7,806 nucleotides of DNA from the NCBI GenBank assembly GCA_937927875.1, contig CALEYV010000068.1, positions 1 through 7,806 of the forward strand, read 5' to 3'. Below, one piece after another: positions 1-6,095 of this stretch (position 1 is the first letter of the stretch; each line of letters opens with the position of its first letter). Both the position numbers and the translations under genes were made by a program. The notes below the pieces were generated by a model, which saw nothing but the letters and a program-made list of their open reading frames with translations, searched no databases and was not told where the DNA came from. The DNA is from an uncultured Actinomycetes bacterium. GTDB lineage: Bacteria > Actinomycetota > Acidimicrobiia > IMCC26256 > PALSA-555.

Positions 1-175
1 GCAATTGCCCTCGTCCACGGGTCCGCGTCGGTCGGTTTGCCAACGTGAGGGTCGTGCGCAAGACCCGGAGCTGTTTCACCGCATGACCGCCGCGTGGCTG
101 ATCGGGAAAGCGCCCGGGAGTGATCATGATCGACCAGAGCCCGCAGCCCCGCGACTCACGCGGTGACAATCTAAC

Positions 176-204
176 TTGACGTCTATCTGCCGACAAGGTA
201 GGTT
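176..204 (+). promoter_or_regulatory. Promoter of the toxin-antitoxin-like cassette
   Basis: A near-consensus housekeeping promoter is visible: -35 TTGACG at 176-181, a 17-bp spacer, and -10 TAGGTT at 199-204 (TANNNT type). Transcription would be expected to start at about 210-212. That is exactly where the conserved reading frame of the downstream small gene begins (ATT at 211), so the message may be almost leaderless. This is read by eye; no start-site data support it. Confidence 0.6.
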
Positions 205-243
205 GTCACCATTGAAATCGCTCCGACCGCCCGCAAGCACGGA

Positions 244-435
244 GTGGCCGACGAAGACATCCGTCACGCTGTCGCTCAGGCGTTGCGGAGCTTCCCCCAG
301 GGTGACCGGCTACTCATCATTGGCCCCAGCCCAGACGGGCGGCTCCTCGAAGTCGTCGTCGTCGATGCCGATGCCGACCCGGTCGCAATTCACGCGATGC
401 CGCTACGACCCAGGTTCTACGACCTGTTGAGGTGA
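244..435 (+). CDS. Small toxin-like protein of a putative toxin-antitoxin pair
   Basis: From the GTG at 244 this encodes 63 aa. The core reads RLLIIGPSPDGRLLEVVVVD followed by VAIHAMPLRPRFYDLL. From memory this matches a family of short actinobacterial proteins, loosely like BrnT or RelE-type toxins, paired with a small HTH protein; I cannot name a characterised member. The fold implied is an N-terminal helix (ADEDIRHAVAQAL) then several beta strands, one carrying the IHAMP motif. The frame stays open upstream to 202, just after a TAG at 199-201. The upstream codons read IEIAPTARKHG, which resembles the usual family N-terminus, so the functional start may be ATT at 211 (74 aa). I give 244 because it is the only conventional start. 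The stop TGA (433-435) overlaps possible starts of the next gene. Ribonuclease activity is only an inference. A decayed gene that lost its start codon is also possible. Confidence 0.6.
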   Translation: MADEDIRHAVAQALRSFPQGDRLLIIGPSPDGRLLEVVVVDADADPVAIHAMPLRPRFYDLLR

Positions 436-440
436 TGACC

Positions 441-713
441 ATGCCCCGAACCGCAGACGAGCTCGAGCAAGCAGCTGCTGATGCCGAAGCGTGGCTCGAC
501 GGTCTCGATCCCGACGAGCTGGTCGCCGAGGACATCAGCGACCTGCGGGCCATCGCCCAGGCGGTCGGCGATCTTGCCAGCGCTCAGCAGCGCCTCGTGG
601 AGACCGTCCAGGCGGCTCGGAAGAACGGGCGCAGTTGGGGCCGCATCGGCATGGCGCTCGGCGTCTCGCGTCAGGCCGCCCGCCAACAGTACGCAGACCT
701 CGTCGACGTCTAG
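441..713 (+). CDS. Small helix-turn-helix protein, probable antitoxin/regulator
   Basis: The protein is 90 aa from ATG 441 and ends at TAG 711-713. Residues about 5-60 are predicted acidic helices (TADELEQAAADAEAWLDGL, then VGDLASAQQRLVETVQAAR). Residues 65-84 form a clear helix-turn-helix with the core SWGRIGMALGVSRQAARQ, a type common in small actinobacterial DNA-binding proteins. Three in-frame starts exist: GTG 432, ATG 435 and ATG 441. I chose 441 because GAGG at 429-432 sits 8 nt upstream, while ATG 435 is too close to it. ATG 435 would give a TGATG stop-start overlap with the upstream gene, so the two are almost certainly co-transcribed and translationally coupled. An acidic, helical HTH protein after a small beta-rich one fits an antitoxin that binds its own promoter. 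The reversed gene order (toxin first) is known for several families. The role is inferred; a plain transcriptional regulator is the alternative. Confidence 0.72.
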   Translation: MPRTADELEQAAADAEAWLDGLDPDELVAEDISDLRAIAQAVGDLASAQQRLVETVQAARKNGRSWGRIGMALGVSRQAARQQYADLVDV

Positions 714-1016
714 CGCGCGAACCTCACGGGCCGATCGGTCACCGGCGAGGCCCGAGCATCGAATAGACGTGACGCCGGTGTCAGGCTCAGGCCGCGGCCA
801 GGCCGCGGGAGCTTGAAAAACGATGAGCACCAGCGCGAAGCGTTGAAACATGTTGTCGCTGGTCAGCCTGCACTTCTCCGCGTCGCGGCAGGTCCGCGAG
901 GCGCCACGCACTTTCCTACGACATCTAACCCGTCCCCGCGGCGGCGGGCGGAGCAACCGCGCGCGCGGGCCGGTCAGCACTGACCGCGAGCGCGCCGGCC
1001 GCCTGACGCGCGCCGG
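714..1016. other. Non-coding region with dyad symmetries between the HTH gene and the lipoprotein gene
   Basis: About 300 bp without a convincing gene, between the 3' ends of two converging transcription units. By eye it holds: an imperfect palindrome TGACGCCGGTGTCA (770-783); a hairpin with arms CCGCGG (792-797 and 803-808), extended by GCTC/GAGC; a dyad ACCAGCG (829-835)/CGCTGGT (857-863) around the palindrome AACATGTT (847-854); and a tight palindrome at 971-986. Open frames across it have protein-like composition in no frame and lack ribosome binding sites. The likely roles are transcription termination from both sides and perhaps protein binding. Confidence 0.5.
971..986 (-). terminator. 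Tight inverted repeat after the lipoprotein gene, possible terminator
   Basis: CGGTCAG (971-977) and CTGACCG (980-986) are a perfect 7-bp inverted repeat with only CA between them. It lies about 30 bp past the stop of the minus-strand lipoprotein gene, a fitting place for a terminator hairpin. No T-run follows on the minus strand, and the 2-nt gap makes an RNA hairpin strained, so a protein-binding palindrome is equally possible. Confidence 0.3.
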
Positions 1017-1475
1017 CTACGGGCAGCTGATTCCCAGGTCGGTCGCCACCGCGGCCGGCGGCGGCGTGACCGTGCCGCCCGGGCATCCAACGCCGGAGGA
1101 CCCGAAGTCGGTGACGGACCACGAGCTCTCGGCACAGTGGGCGAGCCCGGAGCCGCCCTGGTAGTTCCCCTCCTGCCCCGGCACCGGGAGGGTGTCGAAG
1201 CGAGCCCAGTTCGGGTCGGAGCGGGCGACGGTCACGTTCTGCACCTGGTACTGGTCCGGGTTCTGGTTCAGGCCCGCGACCGGGCTGACCTTCACCGCAG
1301 CCGGAAGGGTGTCGACGCCGCCGCAGGGCTGGATCCCCGTCGTCGTGGTGGTGGTGCTCGGCGCGGTCGTGCTGCTCGCGGGGTGACGTGACGCGGTCGC
1401 GGTCGGGTTCGACGATCCGCTGCACGCGGTGCCGATCAGCACCAGGGCTGCGACCACGGGCCATGGTCGACGCAC
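1017..1475 (-). CDS. Secreted lipoprotein of unknown function
   Basis: The protein is 152 aa from the GTG at 1475. That start is chosen because GAGGAGG lies 6-8 nt upstream on the coding strand and the N-terminus then becomes a short lipoprotein signal peptide: RR, the hydrophobic stretch PVVAALVLIGT, and Cys18 in GTAC. The frame is open further upstream to 1538, but that adds a Pro/Gly-rich stretch unlike a signal peptide. After Cys18 comes a Ser/Thr/Pro-rich linker (about residues 19-47, with six Thr in a row), then a domain of about 105 residues with four cysteines (51, 114, 131, 151) that could form two disulfides outside the membrane. Asn/Gln-rich and Trp-containing stretches (DQYQVQNVTVARSDPNW, SSWSVTDFG) suggest a small beta-rich fold. 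I do not recognise the family. It lies 82 bp downstream of glnE on the same strand with a hairpin between them, so it may be a separate unit. Confidence 0.72.
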   Translation of the reverse strand: MRRPWPVVAALVLIGTACSGSSNPTATASRHPASSTTAPSTTTTTTGIQPCGGVDTLPAAVKVSPVAGLNQNPDQYQVQNVTVARSDPNWARFDTLPVPGQEGNYQGGSGLAHCAESSWSVTDFGSSGVGCPGGTVTPPPAAVATDLGISCP

Positions 1476-1481
1476 CGCTTC

Positions 1482-1488
1482 ACCTCCT
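1482..1488 (-). promoter_or_regulatory. Strong ribosome binding site fixing the lipoprotein start
   Basis: On the minus strand GAGGAGG lies just upstream of the GTG at 1475. It is the best Shine-Dalgarno sequence in the window and decides the internal start over the longer open frame. The other main genes (glnE, nadE, the transporter, the 175-aa protein) have little or no such site. Confidence 0.7.
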
Positions 1489-1496
1489 CGGGGGCG

Positions 1497-1543
1497 CCCT
1501 GATGCTGGCACGCCCGGCGAACCCGGCGGCCGCGGCATCAGGG
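1497..1543 (-). terminator. Inverted repeat between glnE and the lipoprotein gene
   Basis: CCCTGATGC (1497-1505) and GCATCAGGG (1535-1543) form a perfect 9-bp inverted repeat around a 29-nt GC-rich loop. A second, outer pairing GGGCGCC (1492-1498)/GGCGCCC (1552-1558) overlaps the end of glnE. No T-run follows on the minus strand. It could end most glnE transcripts, stabilise an mRNA end, or fold the leader of the lipoprotein message just upstream of its ribosome binding site. Confidence 0.4.
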
Positions 1544-1557
1544 TCGCGAGCGGCGCC

Positions 1558-4308
1558 CTACCCGGTCGCGGCGTCGGGCCGGCCGTAGAAGACGCGGTCC
1601 ACGACGCGGCGGGACCGTCGGGTCACGCGGCGGAAGTCGTCGCGCAGCGTCGCCTCGGGCCGGTGCAGCTCGCCGAGCAGCCGGCCGACCCGGGCCGCGT
1701 CGGTGTCGCGGGGCAGCGCGTCGACCGGTCGGCCGGTCACGAGGTAGCAGGCGTTCCGGGCCCGGGCACAGAACGTGTAGGCGGCGGCGAGCGCGGTCTC
1801 GTCGTCGGGGTCCAGGAGTCCGGCGCGCCCGAGGGCGCGCAGGGTGGACATCGTGGCGGGACCCCGCACCGCCGGATTCGTGTCACCGTGCTGCAGCTGG
1901 AGGAGCTGGACCGTGAACTCGACGTCGACGAGGCCGCCCCGCCCAAGCTTGAGGTGGAACTGCGGGTCTACGCCGGGAGGGATCCGCTCCCGCTCGATGC
2001 GGGCCTTCATCCGGCGCACCTCCCGCACCTCGTCGGGGCCGAACGACCCCCGGTAGACGAACGGCTTGACGAGCTCGAGGAACCGTCGACCGAGGTCGGG
2101 ATCGCCGGCCACCGCCCGGGCCCGCAGCAGGGCCTGGAACTCCCACACCAGGCCCCACCGCGAGTAGTAGGCGCGGTAGCCCTCGAGCGAGCGAGCCAAC
2201 AGCCCGTCCTTGCCCTCGGGGCGGAGGTTCGCGTCGACGCGGAAGGTCTGACCCTCGTCGGTCGTGTCGCCGAGCTCGGCGACCAACCCGCGCGCGACGC
2301 GGTGCGCGGCCTCGAAGTCGGAGGGCGCGTCGCCCTCGTAGACGAACAGCAGGTCGAGGTCCGACGCGTAGGAGAGATCCCGCCCGCCGTAGCTGCCCAT
2401 GCCGATCACCGCGAACGGCAGCAGCGGGTCCAGCGAGCGCAGCGCGGCCTCGACGCACGCGTCCGCCACCGCCGCGAGCTCCCGCCCGGTGGTCTCGAGC
2501 GGCGCCAGGTCGACGACATCGCGGGCCGCGATGCGCAGCAGCTCGCGGCGCTTGAAGCGCCGCAGCCCGGCCCGCCGCGCCTCCGGGTCGTCCCGCCAGG
2601 CCAAGGTGCCGAGCGCGGCGCCCCGCAGCTCCTCCGGCGTCCGCTCACGCCCGAACCAATCGTCGTCACCGAGCAGCTCGACGACGTCGGGCTGGCGGAG
2701 GAGCGCGTCCCCGACCAGCCGGCTCGAGCCGAGGACCCGGCACACACGGGCCGCGGCGCCGGGCTGGTCCCGGAACGTGGTGGCCAGGGTCGCCGACCAG
2801 TCCGCGTGCTCGGTCAGCCGGCGAAGCTGGAGGAGCCCGAGGTCGGGGTCGGGGCTCGATGAGAGCCAGTCCAGGATCACGGGCAGCAGCTGCTGGAGGA
2901 CCCGCGAGGTCCGGGTCAGACCTCGGGTGAGGGCTGTCAGCGCGGCCCGCGTCTGCGCAGTGTCGGCGAAGCCGAACGCGACCAGGCGGTCCTCGACCGC
3001 CGCCGGCGGGAGGCGACCCGAACCCGCGAGGGTGTCGAGGATCGGTGCGAAGAACAGGTGCTCGTGGATGGCTCGCACGCGCGCCTGATGCGCCCGGTGG
3101 TCGGCGTCGAACGCCTCGAGCGCGGTGGCCTCGGCGCGGTCGCGGTACCCGAGGACGCGGGCCAGCAGCGTCCGGCTCCCGGCTTCGCTGGGCAGGGTGT
3201 GGGTCTGGGCCTCGTCGCGCAGCTGGAGCCGGTGCTCGACAGTGCGCAGGAACACGTACGCGCTGCGGAGCCGCTCGGCGTCGTCCGCCTCGACGTAGCC
3301 GCCAGCGGCGAGCTGGCGCAGCGCGTCGAGCGTCGTGGGCGAGCGGATTTCGGCGTCGGGGCGGCCATGGACGAGCTGGAGGAGCTGGACCGCGAACTCG
3401 ATGTCGCGGATCCCGCCCGGTCCGCGCTTTAGCTCACGCGCGCCCACCCCCCGGCGGCGCGTGCCTTCCTCGCTGCGGGCCTTCATCGCGCGCGCTTCGC
3501 GCACCAGGTCGGGATCGAGGACGTCGGGCCAGACCAGGGGCCGCGTGGCGGCGACGAACCGGTCCGCGAGCGCGCCGTCGCCCGCGGCCGGCCGCGCCTT
3601 CAACAGGGCCTGGAACTCCCACGGGCGCGCCCACCGCTCGTACCAGGCGGCGTAGCTGTCGAGGGTGCGCGAGAGCGCGCCGGCGCGCCCCTCCGGCCGG
3701 AGGTCGGCGTCGGTGCGGAAGACGATCCCGTCGGCGGACGGCTCGCTCATGACGGCGAGCAGGTGACGCGCCGCGGCGTCGGCGGCCTCGCCGTCCCCGT
3801 CGTGCACGAAGAGGACGTCAACGTCGCTGGCGTAGTTGAGCTCCCGTCCGCCGAGCTTGCCCATGCCGATGACGGCGAACGGCACCGCGGGTGCCGCCAG
3901 CTCCACCGCGGCCACCAAGCAGGCGTCGGCGAGCCCGGCGAGCCGCCGCCCGACCTCGGGGAGCTCGATCCGGCCCAACAGGTCCGCGGCCGCGATGCGC
4001 AGCAGCTCGCGACGCTTCCACCGCCGCAGCCCGGACGAGTCGGCGGGTGCCGATCCCGGCGAGCCGTCGAGGTTGTCGAGCACCTGGACGAGCGATGGGT
4101 CGGCGACGATGGTGGTGGATAGCGAGCGGGACGCACACGCGATCGCGACGAGCGCGTCGCGGACGACCGGTACCTCGACCACCCGCTCGGCGAGTGCCGG
4201 GTCCGCTTCGACGAGCCGCTCGAGGAAGTGGCGGGCGACCCCGGCGTCGGCGGCGCGCTCGACCGCGGCCTCGACGTCCGGATGGTCCACCGCCGCGGTC
4301 ACGCTCAC
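1558..4308 (-). CDS. glnE: Bifunctional [glutamine synthetase] adenylyltransferase/adenylyl-removing enzyme
   Basis: A full-length 916-aa cytoplasmic enzyme (E. coli GlnE is about 946 aa) that attaches AMP to, and removes it from, a tyrosine of glutamine synthetase, tuning ammonia assimilation. It has the expected two homologous nucleotidyltransferase halves. The N-terminal half carries GMGKLGGRELNYASDVDVLF (148-167; metal-binding Asp162/Asp164), DADLRPEG (200-207), WEFQALLKAR (230-239) and KRGPGGIRDIEF (294-305). The C-terminal half carries GMGSYGGRDLSYASDLDLLF (636-655; Asp650/Asp652), DANLRPEG (692-699), WEFQALLRAR and KLGRGGLVDVEF (787-798). By family rule the N-terminal half removes AMP and the C-terminal half adds it; both metal-binding pairs are intact. 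The region at about 430-580 links them. The start is GTG 4308, with GTG 4302 as alternative; no clear ribosome binding site precedes either. It is divergent from nadE. In many bacteria the activity answers to PII and glutamine, but no PII gene is in view. Confidence 0.96.
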   Translation of the reverse strand: MSVTAAVDHPDVEAAVERAADAGVARHFLERLVEADPALAERVVEVPVVRDALVAIACASRSLSTTIVADPSLVQVLDNLDGSPGSAPADSSGLRRWKRRELLRIAAADLLGRIELPEVGRRLAGLADACLVAAVELAAPAVPFAVIGMGKLGGRELNYASDVDVLFVHDGDGEAADAAARHLLAVMSEPSADGIVFRTDADLRPEGRAGALSRTLDSYAAWYERWARPWEFQALLKARPAAGDGALADRFVAATRPLVWPDVLDPDLVREARAMKARSEEGTRRRGVGARELKRGPGGIRDIEFAVQLLQLVHGRPDAEIRSPTTLDALRQLAAGGYVEADDAERLRSAYVFLRTVEHRLQLRDEAQTHTLPSEAGSRTLLARVLGYRDRAEATALEAFDADHRAHQARVRAIHEHLFFAPILDTLAGSGRLPPAAVEDRLVAFGFADTAQTRAALTALTRGLTRTSRVLQQLLPVILDWLSSSPDPDLGLLQLRRLTEHADWSATLATTFRDQPGAAARVCRVLGSSRLVGDALLRQPDVVELLGDDDWFGRERTPEELRGAALGTLAWRDDPEARRAGLRRFKRRELLRIAARDVVDLAPLETTGRELAAVADACVEAALRSLDPLLPFAVIGMGSYGGRDLSYASDLDLLFVYEGDAPSDFEAAHRVARGLVAELGDTTDEGQTFRVDANLRPEGKDGLLARSLEGYRAYYSRWGLVWEFQALLRARAVAGDPDLGRRFLELVKPFVYRGSFGPDEVREVRRMKARIERERIPPGVDPQFHLKLGRGGLVDVEFTVQLLQLQHGDTNPAVRGPATMSTLRALGRAGLLDPDDETALAAAYTFCARARNACYLVTGRPVDALPRDTDAARVGRLLGELHRPEATLRDDFRRVTRRSRRVVDRVFYGRPDAATG

Positions 4309-4373
4309 GTCGCCCAGTGTGTCGCGGCCGCATTCGCCAGTCGCCCGGGAAGCCGGGCCGTATCCTTGGTGTC
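4309..4373. promoter_or_regulatory. Shared divergent control region of glnE and nadE
   Basis: Only 65 bp separate the GTG starts of glnE (minus) and nadE (plus). On the plus side a -10-like TATCCT (4361-4366) ends 7 nt before the nadE GTG. On the minus side CACACT (4316-4321) ends 7 nt before the glnE GTG, a much weaker -10 match. Neither side shows a Shine-Dalgarno sequence or a convincing -35. Both promoters must share this segment, so one bound protein could affect both genes. I see no recognisable GlnR or AmtR box. Confidence 0.45.
4361..4373 (+). promoter_or_regulatory. Leaderless-type -10 element of nadE
   Basis: TATCCT (4361-4366, TANNNT type) followed by 7 nt and the GTG at 4374 puts the expected transcription start at or next to the start codon. 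With no ribosome binding site upstream, this is the usual look of an actinobacterial leaderless gene. The -35 region is poor. Confidence 0.5.
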
Positions 4374-6083
4374 GTGCCCCGTCTGCGCGTCGCCGCGGCC
4401 CAGTTGAACCTCGTCGTCGGTGACCTCGAGGGCAACGCGGGGCGGATCGTTGACGCCTACGAGCGGGCCGAGGCGGCGGGCGTCGACCTGGTTGCCTTCC
4501 CCGAGCTGGCCATCACCGGGTACCCGCCCGAGGACCTGCTCCTGCGGCCGGCCTTCGTGGCCCAGGCCGGCGAGTGGCTCGACAAGGTGGCCGCCCGCAC
4601 CGGGCGGGCCGCGGCCGTGATCGGCTTCCCGCACGCCGAGCGCGACCTCTACAACGCGGCGGCGGTTTGCGCCCAAGGCCGGGTCCTCGGCGTGTACCAC
4701 AAGCACCTGCTGCCCAACTACGCGGTGTTCGACGAGCAGCGCTACTTCGAGCCCGCGACCGTCGACGGGCCCCTCTTCGTCATCGGCGGCGTGCGGGTGG
4801 CGCTGACGATCTGCGAGGACGCTTGGAGCCCGACCGGGCCGGTGCTCACCCAGGCCGCGGCGGGGGCCGAGCTGGTCGTGAACATCAACGCCTCGCCCTA
4901 CTACGCGGGCCGGCTCCGGGAGCGGGAGACGATGCTCGCGACGCGCGCCGCCGACGCCGCGGTGCCGCTGCTGTACGTCAACCTCGTCGGCGGCCAGGAC
5001 GAGCTCGTCTTCGACGGCGCGTCGCTCTTCCTCAACGAGACCGGGGAGATCGTGGCCCGCGGCCGCCAGTTCGCCGAGGACCTGCTCGTCGTCGACGTGG
5101 AGGCGCGGGCCGCGTTCCGCCGCCGCGCCCTCGACCCCCGCGGCCGCCCCCACGCGGCACCGCTGCCCGAGATCGCGGTCAGCGACGTGCGGCTCGGCGA
5201 CGCGCCCCTGCCGTCCCGGGTCGAGGAGCCGCTGGCACCGGTCCGGGAGGTGTACGAGGCGCTCGTGCTCGGCACCCGCGACTACGTGCGGAAGAACACC
5301 TTCACCGACGTGCTCATCGGCCTTTCGGGCGGGATCGACTCGTCGCTCGTCGCCGCCGTCGCCGTCGACGCGCTCGGCGCCGACCACGTCGTCGGCATCC
5401 TCATGCCGTCACGGTTCTCGAGCGAGGGCAGCGTGGACGACGCCGAGGTGCTGGCCGCCAACCTCGGGATCCGCACCCTGACGGTCCCGATCGAGGCGGC
5501 CCACGCCGCCTTCCTGGACATGCTCGCCGAGCCGCTGGCGGCCGGTCCGCCCGGGCTGGCCGAGGAGAACCTCCAGGCCCGCATCCGGGGCACCATCCTC
5601 ATGACGCTGTCGAACAAGCTCGGCTCGATCGTCCTCACCACCGGCAACAAGAGCGAGACGGCAACGGGCTACTCCACCCTCTACGGCGACATGGCGGGTG
5701 GCTTCGCGGTCATCAAGGACGTCCCGAAGACGCTCGTGTACGCGCTGGCCCGGGACCGGAACGAGCGGGAGATCCGGCCCCTCATCCCCGACGCGGTGCT
5801 CGAGAAGCCGCCGAGCGCCGAGCTGCGACCGGACCAGCGCGACAGCGACTCGCTGCCCGACTACGCCGAGCTCGACCCGATCGTCGAGGGCTACGTCGAG
5901 GGCGATCGCTCGGTGCACGAGCTGGCCGAGGAGGGCTACGACCCCGAGCTCGTGCGCAGGGTCGCCTGGCTCATCGACCGCAACGAGTACAAGCGTCGCC
6001 AGGCTGCGCCCGGGGTCCGGGTGTCGCCGAAGGCGTTCGGCAAGGACCGCCGACTCCCGATCGTCAACCGCTGGCCCGGGTAG
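4374..6083 (+). CDS. nadE: Glutamine-dependent NAD+ synthetase
   Basis: A 569-aa cytoplasmic enzyme for the last step of NAD+ synthesis: deamido-NAD+ + ATP + glutamine to NAD+. The N-terminal carbon-nitrogen hydrolase domain (about 3-270) shows the Glu-Lys-Cys triad: Glu44 in FPELAITGYPPEDLL, Lys110 in YHKHLLPNY, and Cys147 in TICEDAW. It releases ammonia from glutamine. The C-terminal synthetase domain (about 290-569) has the ATP-binding loop GLSGGIDSS (316-324), TTGNKSE (422-428) and GDMAGGFAVIKDVPKT (438-453). All key residues are present. The frame is open far upstream (to 3891) but that part is antisense to glnE; GTG 4374 begins the conserved PRLRVAAAQLNLVVGD and follows a leaderless-type -10. 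At about 570 aa it is the shorter two-domain form rather than the roughly 680-aa mycobacterial type. It is divergent from glnE and followed 12 bp later by a transporter gene. Confidence 0.95.
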   Translation: MPRLRVAAAQLNLVVGDLEGNAGRIVDAYERAEAAGVDLVAFPELAITGYPPEDLLLRPAFVAQAGEWLDKVAARTGRAAAVIGFPHAERDLYNAAAVCAQGRVLGVYHKHLLPNYAVFDEQRYFEPATVDGPLFVIGGVRVALTICEDAWSPTGPVLTQAAAGAELVVNINASPYYAGRLRERETMLATRAADAAVPLLYVNLVGGQDELVFDGASLFLNETGEIVARGRQFAEDLLVVDVEARAAFRRRALDPRGRPHAAPLPEIAVSDVRLGDAPLPSRVEEPLAPVREVYEALVLGTRDYVRKNTFTDVLIGLSGGIDSSLVAAVAVDALGADHVVGILMPSRFSSEGSVDDAEVLAANLGIRTLTVPIEAAHAAFLDMLAEPLAAGPPGLAEENLQARIRGTILMTLSNKLGSIVLTTGNKSETATGYSTLYGDMAGGFAVIKDVPKTLVYALARDRNEREIRPLIPDAVLEKPPSAELRPDQRDSDSLPDYAELDPIVEGYVEGDRSVHELAEEGYDPELVRRVAWLIDRNEYKRRQAAPGVRVSPKAFGKDRRLPIVNRWPG

Positions 6084-6095
6084 CGCCCCGGCCCG

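Noticed and set aside
122..131. Palindrome GATCATGATC as a possible operator
   Set aside because: It is a single 10-bp palindrome about 45 bp upstream of the -35, with no second copy near the promoter. Chance cannot be excluded.
2..166. Open frame entering from the left edge, ending at TGA 164-166, possibly the tail of an upstream gene
   Set aside because: Fifty-four open codons are not significant at this GC content, and the sequence matches nothing I recognise. A minus-strand frame over the same bases is also open to the edge.
417..980. Minus-strand open frame of 187 codons over the HTH gene and the gap
   Set aside because: It is largely the complement of the HTH coding region, with no domain and no ribosome binding site.
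850..1164. Plus-strand open frame of 104 codons starting at ATG 850
   Set aside because: It has no ribosome binding site, an Arg-rich composition, and runs antisense into the lipoprotein gene.
1429..2862. Long plus-strand open frame (477 codons) opposite the 3' half of glnE
   Set aside because: It is antisense to strongly conserved GlnE sequence. High third-position GC opens such frames, and the product is Arg/Gly/Pro-rich with no recognisable domain.
3891..4373. Upstream extension of the nadE reading frame
   Set aside because: The extra 161 codons are antisense to glnE and give an Arg/Pro-rich sequence. NadE homology begins right after the GTG at 4374.
4305..5387. Minus-strand open frame (360 codons) opposite the nadE N-terminal domain
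   Set aside because: It is antisense to the intact nitrilase-type domain with its catalytic triad. It shows no ribosome binding site and no domain.
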